A stretch of 64,000 nt of DNA. It comes from Mucilaginibacter sp. (GTDB lineage: Bacteria; Bacteroidota; Bacteroidia; Sphingobacteriales; Sphingobacteriaceae). The notes below the pieces were generated by a model. The model saw nothing but the letters and a program-made list of their open reading frames with translations. It did no database searches and was not told where the DNA came from. This document shows, piece by piece, positions 1 to 8,723 of the stretch. A program made the translations under genes and the position numbers. Location of the stretch: NCBI RefSeq assembly GCF_025362475.1, contig NZ_JANYGH010000049.1, forward strand, positions 19,759 through 83,758, given 5' to 3'. The first letter of the stretch is position 1. Every line of letters begins with the position of its first letter.

Positions 1-457
1 AAAGCAGTTTGGGTTTGGTAGTCATGGCTCGCAGGATAGCCAGCCGTTGTTGTTGCCCACCAGATAAATACTCTGGCTTATGCGTTTGTAACGTTTCCAG
101 CTTGCCTAATAATAGTAATCGTTTTATCCATTGTGCATCAGTGGTGGCATATTCCAGGTGCTGCCTCACAGTCATATTGGGGAACAGGGCATATTGCTGA
201 AATACAAAGCCCACATTCCTTTTTTGAGTAACTAAATTAACCTTTGCTGCTGTATCAAACCAGGTAACGCCATCGGCAATAATTGTTCCTTTTTCGGGGT
301 TGATTAAACCTGCAATCAATTTAAGGAAAGTGGTTTTACCGGAGCCCGAAGGCCCATATATTTTGGTGATACTGCCTGTTATGAATTGCTTATCAATCCG
401 CAATACCTGCTGGCCATGGTAGGCTTTTAGTTTTTTTTCGATAGCTATACTGATCAT
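1..457 (-). CDS. modC: Molybdate ABC transporter ATP-binding protein ModC (3' end outside window)
   Basis: ATPase subunit that powers molybdate import with ModA and ModB on the cytoplasmic face of the inner membrane. Reading from an ATG at 457, the translation shows Walker A (GPSGSGKT, about residues 34-41), a Q-loop in the context FQQYALFPNMTV, and the ABC signature LSGGQQQ followed by RLAILRA. The Walker B and C-terminal parts lie beyond the left edge, so a TOBE domain cannot be checked. The start overlaps the modB stop in an ATGA, so the two are translationally coupled. The assignment to molybdate rests on the modA and modB neighbours. Confidence 0.9.
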   Translation of the reverse strand, partial: MISIAIEKKLKAYHGQQVLRIDKQFITGSITKIYGPSGSGKTTFLKLIAGLINPEKGTIIADGVTWFDTAAKVNLVTQKRNVGFVFQQYALFPNMTVRQHLEYATTDAQWIKRLLLLGKLETLQTHKPEYLSGGQQQRLAILRAMTTKPKLL

Positions 458-1131
458 CCTAAAGGGCTTTTGGCTCGATACCTGTTAAACACAAAAACAG
501 CTATTACCAGTACAAACGTAATGGAAAACAAAATGAGCGAATAATTATTGGCCGCCGCATAATCCATTTTCTCTACCGAATCATATACCGCTATGGAAGC
601 TACCCGGGTAACGCCGGGTATGTTGCCACCTATCATCAGCACCACCCCAAACTCGCCCAGGGTGTGGGCAAACGTGAGTACAATAGCTGTTAATAACGAT
701 GGCTTAATATTGGGCAATAAAACGCTTTTAAATGTTTGCCACGGGGTTTTACCTAAAGTATACGAAGCCTCTGATAAAGCAGCGGGTAATTGCTGCAAAG
801 CAGATTTTACCGGACCAACCATAAAGGGCATACTGTAAATTACCGAAGCCAGTATCAGGCCCTGGAACGAGAATACAAACTGTACATCAAAACTATCATG
901 CAGCCATTTACCCAAGCCGTGCTGCGGACTAAAAGCCAGGAGCAAATAAAACCCCAATACCGATGGCGGCAGTACCAATGGCATAGTAATAATGGCTTCG
1001 ATAATTATTTTAAAAAAAGATGTTCCCCGCGAAAGCCACCAGGCAAACGGCACGCCAATAAACAGCAGCAAAGCTGTTGTAATACCGGCCAATTTTAAAG
1101 TAAGCCATATTGGGGAAAGGTCCATCAACAA
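454..1131 (-). CDS. modB: Molybdate ABC transporter permease ModB
   Basis: Inner-membrane permease of the molybdate importer, 225 residues, the usual ModB length. About five hydrophobic segments are visible. The cytoplasmic EAA loop that docks with ModC is seen in the C-terminal half as EASYTLGKTPWQTFKSVLLP followed by NIKPS. It begins 9 bp after modA ends and its stop overlaps the modC start, so modABC is one operon. Tungstate transport by a related TupB-type system is a less likely alternative, because ModA here is a typical molybdate-binding protein. Confidence 0.92.
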   Translation of the reverse strand: MLMDLSPIWLTLKLAGITTALLLFIGVPFAWWLSRGTSFFKIIIEAIITMPLVLPPSVLGFYLLLAFSPQHGLGKWLHDSFDVQFVFSFQGLILASVIYSMPFMVGPVKSALQQLPAALSEASYTLGKTPWQTFKSVLLPNIKPSLLTAIVLTFAHTLGEFGVVLMIGGNIPGVTRVASIAVYDSVEKMDYAAANNYSLILFSITFVLVIAVFVFNRYRAKSPLG

Positions 1132-1140
1132 AAATAGGGG

Positions 1141-1917
1141 TTATTGCATATGGTAACCATAGCTTGTAAAAATACTTTTAGCTGCCGGGCTTAATATATA
1201 CCTGTAAAACTTTTCGGCTGCGGTGTTGCCGGCACCGTGTTTCAATATCACCATCCCCTGCAATATAGGTGTATAATCCTTAGGGTTGATAACCTTATAA
1301 TATAAAGCGGTTTTATGCTCTGTTTCCTTAATAAATGATTGTGTGGTAAACCCAATATCGGCAACCCCGGTTGTGATGTAGGTATTTACCTGCGATATAC
1401 TTTCACCATAAACTGTTTTAGACTTTACGTCATCTAAAATGCCCTTCTTTTTTAATACTTCTTCGGCTGCTTTGCCGTAGGGCGCAATCGCCGGGTTGGC
1501 TATTGCAATCTTTTTTACCCTGGCGGTTAATAAAAGTCGTTCCCAGTTATTAAAGCCTATATTTTGCCAGCTACAGATAATGAGACTACCTTGGGCGTAT
1601 ACAACCGGTTTATCTGTAGCGAAGCCATTTTTAAACAAAGTTTCGGGGAAACTCATGTCGGCAGATAAAAACACATCAAAGGGAGCGCCATTACTGATCT
1701 GCGCCACCAACTTGCCCGATGAACCGATGACAGGTTCAATTACAATTCCCGTTTTTTGCCTGAAATCTTTTTGCAATGCTTCAATAACCGATTGCAGGTT
1801 GGCTGCAGCCGCAACCCGCACATCTTGTGCATATCCGGGCAAATGTGCCATTATGCTCAAAGCAATAAAAAAAATTATGCTTTTTAATGGCTTGCTATTG
1901 TATTGTTCGTGCTTCAT
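1141..1917 (-). CDS. modA: Molybdate-binding periplasmic protein ModA
   Basis: Substrate-binding protein delivering molybdate to ModB, 258 residues with a signal peptide at about residues 1-31 (a hydrophobic stretch ending PGYAQ). Family motifs include the mature N-terminus VRVAAAANLQSVIEAL, the anion-binding stretch GSSGKLVAQISNGAPFDVF, and LSADMSFPETL. First gene of the modABC operon. The region upstream holds an imperfect inverted repeat that overlaps a TATATTTG promoter-like element, consistent with control by metal or anion status; this control is inferred. Confidence 0.92.
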   Translation of the reverse strand: MKHEQYNSKPLKSIIFFIALSIMAHLPGYAQDVRVAAAANLQSVIEALQKDFRQKTGIVIEPVIGSSGKLVAQISNGAPFDVFLSADMSFPETLFKNGFATDKPVVYAQGSLIICSWQNIGFNNWERLLLTARVKKIAIANPAIAPYGKAAEEVLKKKGILDDVKSKTVYGESISQVNTYITTGVADIGFTTQSFIKETEHKTALYYKVINPKDYTPILQGMVILKHGAGNTAAEKFYRYILSPAAKSIFTSYGYHMQ

Positions 1918-1998
1918 GGGTTTTTATTTTTATCTACTAAGCCGGCGTCGGTTTCTATTGGTATTAAAGCGTATCAGAAATTAAAAAACAACGGGCTC

Positions 1999-2037
1999 AA
2001 CGGTATAACAGCACAAATATATACTTGTTATGCCGTT
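1999..2037 (-). promoter_or_regulatory. Operator-like inverted repeat over the modABC promoter region
   Basis: AACGGTATAACA (1999-2010) and TGTTATGCCGTT (2026-2037) are reverse complements at 11 of 12 positions, 15 bp apart. Between them, on the minus strand, sits TATATTTG (2014-2021), a match to the Bacteroidota -7 element TAnnTTTG. The half-site resembles, but does not match, the TAACG/TATA style of ModE sites. No clear -33 TTG was found at the expected distance. A molybdate-responsive repressor site is an inference. Confidence 0.45.
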
Positions 2038-2130
2038 TATTGATTTATATATTAGTGGAGTTCCGCAGTTAAATAAACCAATTTTACATCAATTTAAAAC
2101 AAAAAAACTTTAATAAAGACCTGCCTTTCT

Positions 2131-3609
2131 ATGAAAAAAATTTTCAGTAAAGCCCTTCTGGTACCCCTTATTACACTTGCCATTTTAGGTGCCGAAGCCT
2201 GTAGCAAAAAAACTACTGTTGCTACGCCCTCACCAGTTACACCGGTAACGCCAACACCCCCTTTAACCAGCGACGTTGCCATGTGGCTTACCACCGCAGA
2301 TCAATCTCAGGCTTTTACTAAACAAAACGTAGCTATAAACTTTGGCACCGGCACCACAGCTGGTACCGTCATTAATATAGATGCCGCTACAACCTACCAA
2401 ACCATTGAAGGCTTTGGCTATTGCCTTACCGGGGGCAGCGCACAGGTTATTAACCTGATGAACGATGCACAAAAAAACGACCTGTTAACAGACCTGTTTG
2501 CAACAGACGGCACACACATCGGCGTAAGTTACCTCAGGATCAGCATTGGCGCATCAGACATGAGCGCATTTGATTATACCTATGATGAAGTTACGCCCGG
2601 CCAAACCGATGTCGACCTTAAAAGCTTCTCTATAGTTCAGGAAAAAACAGATCTGATCCCTGTATTAAAAAAGATCCTCGCTATCAATCCAAACATAAAA
2701 ATACTGGCCTCCCCATGGACCGCCCCAACCTGGATGAAAAGCGCCGTAATTGGCGATGGCGGTTTTAAAGGCGGGAATTTAAACACTGCTTATTATGATG
2801 CCTATGCCCGCTACTTTGTAAAATACATACAGGCCATGAAAGCCGAGGGTATAACCATTGATGCCATTACCCCGCAAAATGAGCCGCTAAATGCCTATAA
2901 TAATCCGGCGATGACCATGCAAGCCAGCGAACAGGCCGATTTTATAAAAAACAACCTGGGGCCGCAATTTAAAACAGCAGGGCTAAGCACCAAAATTATA
3001 GCCTATGATCATAATGCCGACCATACCGATTACCCTACGGATATTTTTAAGGATGCTGCTGCCAGCGCCTATATTGATGGTTCTGCATTCCATTTGTATG
3101 CGGGCAATATTAATTCGCTTTTGGCCCTGCATGATGCCTATCCCAACAAGAACCTTTATTTTACCGAGCAGTACACGCCATCAGAAGGAGGTTTTGCAGG
3201 CGACCTTTCCTGGCATTTTACCAACTTAATTATTGGGGCTACCCGCAACTGGTGCCGCAATGTATTGGAATGGAACCTGGCCACCGACCCAAGTTACGGC
3301 CCTCATACCGGCGGTGGCTGCAGTACCTGCCGCGGCGCTATCACCGTTAACGCATCATCGGGTGTTACCCGCAATGTATCCTATTATATAATAGCCCATG
3401 CATCAAAATTTGTAAGGCCCGGCGCAGTACGTATAGCCTCAGATTACCTATCGGCATTACCTAACGTAGCATTCAAAAACACAGATGGATCAAAGGTGCT
3501 CATTGTTTTAAACCCCGGCAGTACACAACAAACTTTCAGCTTTAAAATTGATGGTAAATCGGCGCTTACTACGCTTGCAGCAGGCGCGGTTGCCACTTAT
3601 GTGTGGTAA
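2131..3609 (+). CDS. GH30 family glycoside hydrolase (probable endo-beta-1,6-glucanase or glucosylceramidase-like), lipoprotein
   Basis: Secreted retaining glycosidase of clan GH-A, 492 residues. The N-terminus is a lipoprotein-type signal ending in Cys24 (ILGAEAC), then a Pro/Thr linker. The TIM barrel has the GH30 acid/base Glu251 in ITPQNEPL and the nucleophile Glu346 in LYFTEQY. The C-terminal roughly 100 residues form the usual GH30 beta-sandwich. It is closely similar along the barrel to the GH30 enzyme at 6589 but lacks that protein's trefoil module. Bacteroidota GH30_3 enzymes often cut beta-1,6-glucan; the GH16 neighbour supports a beta-glucan target, but specificity is not shown by the sequence. 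Confidence 0.88.
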   Translation: MKKIFSKALLVPLITLAILGAEACSKKTTVATPSPVTPVTPTPPLTSDVAMWLTTADQSQAFTKQNVAINFGTGTTAGTVINIDAATTYQTIEGFGYCLTGGSAQVINLMNDAQKNDLLTDLFATDGTHIGVSYLRISIGASDMSAFDYTYDEVTPGQTDVDLKSFSIVQEKTDLIPVLKKILAINPNIKILASPWTAPTWMKSAVIGDGGFKGGNLNTAYYDAYARYFVKYIQAMKAEGITIDAITPQNEPLNAYNNPAMTMQASEQADFIKNNLGPQFKTAGLSTKIIAYDHNADHTDYPTDIFKDAAASAYIDGSAFHLYAGNINSLLALHDAYPNKNLYFTEQYTPSEGGFAGDLSWHFTNLIIGATRNWCRNVLEWNLATDPSYGPHTGGGCSTCRGAITVNASSGVTRNVSYYIIAHASKFVRPGAVRIASDYLSALPNVAFKNTDGSKVLIVLNPGSTQQTFSFKIDGKSALTTLAAGAVATYVW

Positions 3610-3751
3610 TTTTCAATACTTTATAAAAGTTTCATTAAAGTTAATTTACTTCAAAAAAATCTTTAAATAACTGTATTATATACTTTTAATAGGATTATAA
3701 AAAGAAATATACTATTATTGTATCCGGCCTGACGCTAACCAAACTAACCAG

Positions 3752-3788
3752 CTTTCGTACCTGCAAAACCAAGCTGCGGGTACGAAAG
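3752..3788. terminator. Stable hairpin after the GH30 gene, terminator or leader structure
   Basis: CTTTCGTACCTGCA (3752-3765) pairs with TGCGGGTACGAAAG (3775-3788) with one G-T wobble and a 9-nt loop. No U-tract follows on either strand, so intrinsic termination is uncertain. It ends 22 bp before the receptor gene start at 3811 and may act in that gene's leader. Confidence 0.45.
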
Positions 3789-3810
3789 AAAATTACCCCG
3801 TTACCTGCGT

Positions 3811-5721
3811 ATGTATAAACTTTTATCGAGATATTTTACCCCGGCTTTACTGTTATTTCTTTGTCTCGTTAATAGCGTATCTGCACAAATTGCTGTACCG
3901 CTGAATGATAAAGTTAAGCAACACATATTTGAATATAAGCAGGTGTATTATTTTGAAGATACTACAGCTCAGTTAAAATTCAGCGAGGCCGATATCTCTG
4001 GTTTTGACAAACATTTCCGGGTAAATCCAGAACCTACCCCGGTAACCAGGAACGTTAACTCCGCCTATTGGTACCGCATAAAAATAGGCCATACCGCCGG
4101 CACTAAAAACAACTGGCTGCTGGAGTTTTTCGATCAGACGATAGATAGCATTACCGTTTATTCGCCCATCGCTCCCAATAAATATACCCCAACACTTTTG
4201 GGCAGCAGCCGTCCCTTTTCGGATAGGTTTTATCACCATAAAAATTTCAGTCTGAATTTAAATACCCCTAAAGACGCGGATGCCATCTATTACATCCGCA
4301 TCAGATCGCACCATTCTGTGAACGTGATTATGGTTTTGCGTACGGTGAGCTGGTTTATCAGCTACGCGCTTGATGAGTATTTCTTTTTTGGGGTGTTTTA
4401 TGGAATGATATTGGTTTTCGGCCTGTACAACCTCATGATGTTTATAGCTATGCGCAAGGTGCAGTACCTATACTACATCGCCTATAACATCAGCATCGGT
4501 CTTTACGAAATGTGCGCCGATGGCATAGCCTATCAATACATCTGGCCCAACAACCCGGGTTGGAATCAGTATGCTTATGGCATAGCCTTGTTTGCCGCCA
4601 GTATTTTTGCAGTCCTGTTTACCCAAAGCCTGCTCAATTTAAAGGTAAACGCGCCCCGTTTACATCAAGCTACCAGTTTGGTAACAGTGTTGCGCTGCTT
4701 GTATTTTCTGGCTTGCATCACCATAAACAACAGTTGGTTTAACTATAAGATCATTGAGTTTATACCGCTGCTGCTGGCCTTTTATGCGGGTTGCTATACC
4801 TGGGCCACCGGGTACAAACCCGCCCGCTTTTTTGTTATCGGTTATTGCTTTTTGCTGATAGGTTTTGTTATTAAAAGCTGCATTGCCTTAAATATGTGGT
4901 TTTTGCCGGTTACCGAGTTTGATTACTATAGCCTGAGCGTTTGCTTTATCACCGAAATGCTTTTCATATCCTTTGCTATTGGCGATAAAGTAAGGATCCT
5001 GAAGAAGGAAAAGGATGATGCCCAGCAGGATATCATTCAACAAATGAAACAGAATGAGGAATTAAAAGACATTTTGAATAAACGCCTGGAAGAGCAGGTA
5101 CAGCAACGCACCAAAGAGCTGGTTGAAAAATCATCCATGATTGCAGAGCAGAACGAGGAGCTGCGATCAGTGAACGACCTGCTGCAGCACCAGGCAGAAG
5201 AAATTTCGCGCATGAATGTGCTGCTCGAAAAAGATAATGTTACCCTGCATAACAACATCGAGAAGGTAACTCACGACCGTGTAATGTCGGCCGAGGTAGA
5301 TTTTGAGGAGTTCAGCAGGATTTATCCCGATAGGGAAACCTGTTTCAAATTCTTGTCTGATCTGAAATGGGAGAACGCTTACGCCTGCCGAAAATGTAGT
5401 GGTTTACATTATGGCGGCGGGCATTTACCTTATAGTCGCAGGTGTTCAAAATGTGGTTATGAAGAATCGGTGATAGCCTATACCATTTTACAAAACACCC
5501 GCATCCCTATCAACAAAGCCTTTTACATGATTTTTTTAATGTACTCTACCAAAGGCAAGATCTCATCTCATAAACTATCCGAAATCCTGTCTATCCGTCA
5601 AAGCACCTGCTGGGCTTATAGCACACGGATTAAAAAGGCAATGGAGGCCCGAAAAAAGGAGATTAAAAACGCCGGGGCGAAGGGCTGGAGTAAATTGGTG
5701 ATTGATAATTCGGTGGATTGA
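3811..5721 (+). CDS. 7TMR-DISM membrane sensor fused to an IS1595-type transposase zinc-ribbon domain
   Basis: 636 residues. Order: signal peptide (about 1-25); extracytoplasmic 7TMR-DISMED2-type beta domain (about 35-175, with a YWYRIKI motif); seven membrane helices (about 185-395); a long coiled coil (about 400-500, rich in Glu/Gln); then a C-terminal cytoplasmic part. That part carries a Cys4 zinc ribbon at C526, C529, C545 and C548 (CxxC-x15-CxxC), and a helical segment (IPINKAFYMIF through HRLSEIL-like and CWAYSTRIKKAM) resembling the region after the zinc ribbon in IS1595 transposases. The DDE catalytic domain is absent. I infer a one-protein system carrying a signal from outside to a DNA-binding tail. 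It lies between two GH30 genes, so a glycan signal is possible. The usual kinase, GGDEF or HTH output is not present. Confidence 0.8.
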   Translation: MYKLLSRYFTPALLLFLCLVNSVSAQIAVPLNDKVKQHIFEYKQVYYFEDTTAQLKFSEADISGFDKHFRVNPEPTPVTRNVNSAYWYRIKIGHTAGTKNNWLLEFFDQTIDSITVYSPIAPNKYTPTLLGSSRPFSDRFYHHKNFSLNLNTPKDADAIYYIRIRSHHSVNVIMVLRTVSWFISYALDEYFFFGVFYGMILVFGLYNLMMFIAMRKVQYLYYIAYNISIGLYEMCADGIAYQYIWPNNPGWNQYAYGIALFAASIFAVLFTQSLLNLKVNAPRLHQATSLVTVLRCLYFLACITINNSWFNYKIIEFIPLLLAFYAGCYTWATGYKPARFFVIGYCFLLIGFVIKSCIALNMWFLPVTEFDYYSLSVCFITEMLFISFAIGDKVRILKKEKDDAQQDIIQQMKQNEELKDILNKRLEEQVQQRTKELVEKSSMIAEQNEELRSVNDLLQHQAEEISRMNVLLEKDNVTLHNNIEKVTHDRVMSAEVDFEEFSRIYPDRETCFKFLSDLKWENAYACRKCSGLHYGGGHLPYSRRCSKCGYEESVIAYTILQNTRIPINKAFYMIFLMYSTKGKISSHKLSEILSIRQSTCWAYSTRIKKAMEARKKEIKNAGAKGWSKLVIDNSVD

Positions 5722-5821
5722 GCAAAGATTAGGGCTTAAAGTGCTAAAAATGCACCTTGATTATGGTGGAAAAATACATTTTCCATGATCTAAGGGCTTG
5801 ATTTTATGATGTCCCCCGGTC

Positions 5822-5890
5822 GGGTAGCCTCTCCGAGACAAAATATCTTATAACCATCTTTTTCTACAAGCAGGTTATCCCTACGGGATA
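5822..5890 (-). repeat. Hairpin-spacer-hairpin repeat unit, copy 1 (inverted)
   Basis: Read on the minus strand: hairpin TATCCCGTAGGGATA, a spacer containing TTGTAGAAAAA, then GTCTCGGAGAGGC and TACCC. The same order (hairpin, spacer with TTGTAGAAAAA, second GC-rich hairpin, TACCC) is found on the plus strand at 5929-5995. GTAGCCTCTCCG (5824-5835) is the exact reverse complement of 5933-5944. It looks like a short dispersed structured repeat of the kind seen between genes in Bacteroidota. Confidence 0.55.
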
Positions 5891-5928
5891 TTTTTTCGTC
5901 AATTTACAATTTCTTAGCAATTTCAAAT

Positions 5929-5995
5929 GCCCCGGAGAGGCTACATATTTGTAGAAAAACGTCAGAAATATTCTTTTGCTCCATAGGAGCTACCC
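5929..5995 (+). repeat. Hairpin-spacer-hairpin repeat unit, copy 2
   Basis: Order on the plus strand: GCCCCGGAGAGGC, the small palindrome CTACATATTTGTAG, AAAAACG, then hairpin GCTCC-ATA-GGAGC and TACCC. It is a diverged inverted copy of 5822-5890, 38 bp away. No ORF is associated with it. Confidence 0.55.
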
Positions 5996-6369
5996 TAATT
6001 TCGGTGCCATTGTAGCACTTCCTGAGGTTATCGCTTTAGTCTTTTTCCATTGTTTGAGGACACAAACAACAATGAAGATAAATCGATTCTAAGAAAAACA
6101 AGCGACCTGACATGGCGTCTTTGCGCGAAACCTCTTAACTTGATGGTATCTCAATTATCTTGCTTATAAACACTGCAGTCCTATCGGTCGTGATCATATT
6201 TTTTTTCTTTAAAATTAACTGCGACACAAGCGTATCACAAAAAAGATACATCTCCTAAAAATCCTTTAACAAATCATCTAATGGCATATTTTTCAGTTTT
6301 ATGCCTGCGTTCCAACCGTATTAAAATATACATAATATACTATTAATCAGTTATTTACGAACATTTCTA

Positions 6370-6401
6370 TTGTTATTTACGTTTAAAATAACATAGATTT
6401 G
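6370..6401 (+). promoter_or_regulatory. Bacteroidota-type promoter for the second GH30 gene
   Basis: TTG (6370-6372), a 21-bp spacer and TAGATTTG (6394-6401) match the phylum consensus TTG-N17-23-TAnnTTTG. Transcription would start near 6408, giving a leader of about 180 nt before the ATG at 6589. Confidence 0.5.
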
Positions 6402-6588
6402 TTTTACAATTATAAACCAGACATAAGCCTGTCTTCCTGAAAAACTATTTTGAGCTATGCTATTTTGCCTGCGTTCAAACTACTGTATTTTAAGCATTGG
6501 TTAAATCAATAAAGCGATTTAGCAGATGCGTAGCCAGCTTTTTGCCATGGAATTTTGTGTGCAATCAATTAAACCAAATAATAATTTT

Positions 6589-8466
6589 ATGAAGATCAAT
6601 TACAAATTCAAGTGGCTGGCAGTCCTCACCCTGCTACCTGCTGTCCTGTTATTTTCCTGTAAAAAGGATGCTAATACCGGAACGGCAAACGCCCAGACAA
6701 AAACCGGAACAGTAGCCCGTGCCGCCAATGAAGTGGTGAATGCATGGGTAACCACATCCGATCAATCGAAGCTTTTGCAGGCACAAACCAGTTTTAACTT
6801 TGCTGCAGACGCGGGCACAAATGCCACAACTGTAACAGTTGACGAGAATACCACTTACCAGGGTATTGATGGTTTCGGTTTTACTTTAACAGGCGGTAGC
6901 GCCGGTTTACTAAACGGTCTTGGCGGCAACCAGGCCGCTGTTTTAAATGAACTTTTCGGCACCGCGAACGGGCAGATCGGTATCAGCTATCTACGGATCA
7001 GCATTGGCGCGTCAGACTTGAGTTCCAGCGATTTTACTTACAACCAGGTGGCAGGCGATGTGAATATGACCAATTTCAGCATCAGCCAGGAAAACCAGGA
7101 TATGCTGCCCATCCTGAAAAAGATTATCGCCATCAATCCATCCATTAAAATTATTGCCACCCCCTGGACGGCCCCAACCTGGATGAAGGTTAACACAACA
7201 GGCAATAATGGCTATACAGGCGGCAGTTTAAATACAGCTTATTATGATGCCTACGCCCGCTATTTTGTAAAATACTTGCAGGCCATGCAGGCACAGGGTA
7301 TTACTATTGATGCCATTACCCCGCAAAACGAGCCGCTAAACCCCTATAACAACCCAAGTATGGTGATGCAGGCAACGGAGCAGGCTACTTTTATTAAAAA
7401 CAATCTTGGTCCGCAAATACGGGCGGCCGGTTTTGCCACCAAGATCATCGCTTATGATCATAATGCCGATGTGCCCAGCTACGCCACCACTGTTTTAGGC
7501 GATGCCGGCGCTAATTCTTATGTTGATGGTTCCGCTTTTCACCTGTATGCAGGTGACATCAACGCGTTAACAACTGTTCATAATGCCTACCCCAATAAAA
7601 ACGTTTATTTCACCGAGCAGTGGGTTGGCGCGCCAAGCAATTTTGGCGGCGACCTTTCATGGCATGTAAATACCCTCATTATTGGCGGTACCCGTAACTG
7701 GAGCCGAAACGTATTGGAGTGGAACCTGGCTGCCGACCCCAATAATAACCCGCATACCGCAGGCGGTTGCAGCACTTGCCTGGGTGGTATAACCGTAAGC
7801 GGAACTTCTATTACCCGCAATGTTGGTTATTATATTATTGGTCATGCCGCCCGTTTTGTTAGACCGGGGGCTATGCGTATTTCTTCCAACCTTTCTGGCA
7901 GTATCCAAAACGTAGCCTTTAAAAACTCCGATGGCAGCAAGGTGCTAATCGCGCTTAATAATGGCTCATCTGCAGTTAGTTTTAAAGTTAAATGGGGTAC
8001 AGAATCATTCACTTATTCTTTAGCAGCCGGTGCCGTGGCAACCTTTAAATGGAGTGGTACCCAATCAAGCGGATCGTCATCCGGTGCTCCTATTGGCTCT
8101 GTTATTACATTGAAAGGCATCAATAACCAATATGTAAGCAGCGAAAACGGTACCGTGGCCATGAACTGCAACCGCCCAACCGCTTCTGCATGGGAGCAAT
8201 TTACTGTGGTTGATGCCGGCGCAGGCAAGATAGCCTTACAAGGCATGGGCAAATATGTATCATCAGAAAACGGCACACAAGCCATAACCTGTAACCGCGC
8301 TACTTATGGCGATTGGGAGAAATTTGACTGGGTGGTTAATGCCGATGGTAAAATATCATTGAAAGGCAACAACGGCAAGTACATCTCGAGCGAGAACGGC
8401 ACCCAGGCCATGACCTGTAACCGCGCCACCATATCTGGCTGGGAAGCTTTCGGGGTAAATCAATAA
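6589..8466 (+). CDS. GH30 glycoside hydrolase with C-terminal fascin-like beta-trefoil, lipoprotein
   Basis: 625 residues from the ATG at 6589; this start gives a lipoprotein signal (LLFSC followed by KK), whereas the longer frame from 6526 adds a non-signal extension. The GH30 barrel shows acid/base Glu248 (ITPQNEPL) and nucleophile Glu343 (VYFTEQW), with a C-terminal beta domain. From about residue 500 come three repeats of the form GKYVSSENGTQAITCNR followed by WE-F, as in fascin/actin-crosslinking-type beta-trefoils, which probably bind a glycan. The same module ends the next gene. Likely role: cleavage of beta-1,6- or related glucan at the cell surface. Confidence 0.88.
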   Translation: MKINYKFKWLAVLTLLPAVLLFSCKKDANTGTANAQTKTGTVARAANEVVNAWVTTSDQSKLLQAQTSFNFAADAGTNATTVTVDENTTYQGIDGFGFTLTGGSAGLLNGLGGNQAAVLNELFGTANGQIGISYLRISIGASDLSSSDFTYNQVAGDVNMTNFSISQENQDMLPILKKIIAINPSIKIIATPWTAPTWMKVNTTGNNGYTGGSLNTAYYDAYARYFVKYLQAMQAQGITIDAITPQNEPLNPYNNPSMVMQATEQATFIKNNLGPQIRAAGFATKIIAYDHNADVPSYATTVLGDAGANSYVDGSAFHLYAGDINALTTVHNAYPNKNVYFTEQWVGAPSNFGGDLSWHVNTLIIGGTRNWSRNVLEWNLAADPNNNPHTAGGCSTCLGGITVSGTSITRNVGYYIIGHAARFVRPGAMRISSNLSGSIQNVAFKNSDGSKVLIALNNGSSAVSFKVKWGTESFTYSLAAGAVATFKWSGTQSSGSSSGAPIGSVITLKGINNQYVSSENGTVAMNCNRPTASAWEQFTVVDAGAGKIALQGMGKYVSSENGTQAITCNRATYGDWEKFDWVVNADGKISLKGNNGKYISSENGTQAMTCNRATISGWEAFGVNQ

Positions 8467-8488
8467 TTAAACTTGTGTAATTAAAAAA

Positions 8489-8652
8489 AATGTCATTTCG
8501 ATAGAGCAAGAGGGGAAAAGAGCGGTGGGGCGAAAGAGAAACTGTTTCTTGAGCGATAGCGAAAAATCTTATGCGATTTTCATACAAACTTTGCAGATGG
8601 GTCTTGCAGGGCGCAGAAGATTCCTCCTCGTACCTCGTTCGGAATGACATTT
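8489..8652. repeat. Interspersed imperfect-palindrome element between GH30 and GH16 genes
   Basis: The ends AATGTCATTTCGA (8489-8501) and CGGAATGACATT (8640-8651) are near-perfect inverted repeats. The interior (GAGCGATAGCG, CTTGCAGGGCGCAG, TTCCTCCTCGTACCTCGTTC) resembles non-coding GTCATTTCGA...GGAATGAC repeats I recall as common between genes in Sphingobacteriaceae. It encodes no protein. An ORF frame beginning at 8571 runs through it into the GH16 gene by chance. Confidence 0.55.
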
Positions 8653-8723
8653 TTTTTGGGAAGAGTAGAATTAATCATCAAAAATCGCAATCCACCAATT
8701 TTATAATACAAAATACCAACCTT

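Larger units (their letters stand above)
5722..6588. other. 867-bp intergenic region with repeats and a promoter
   Basis: No convincing gene was found. It holds a pair of related inverted repeat units (5822-5890 and 5929-5995), an AT-rich stretch, and a promoter-like element at 6370-6401. The ORF reading from 6526 is an upstream extension of the GH30 gene and is not used. Confidence 0.6.

Noticed and set aside
1496..1984. 162-codon plus-strand ORF over modA
   Set aside because: It lies antisense to a clear ModA gene and shows no recognisable protein features.
5260..5721. Intact IS1595 insertion sequence
   Set aside because: There is no DDE catalytic domain and no terminal inverted repeats were seen; the zinc ribbon is in frame with the receptor.
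6526..6588. Upstream start of the second GH30 gene
   Set aside because: The extra 21 residues precede a proper lipoprotein signal, which must be N-terminal; the ATG at 6589 is preferred.
8571..8723. Upstream start of the GH16 gene
   Set aside because: The 51 additional codons run through a dispersed repeat and precede the lipoprotein signal that starts at 8724.
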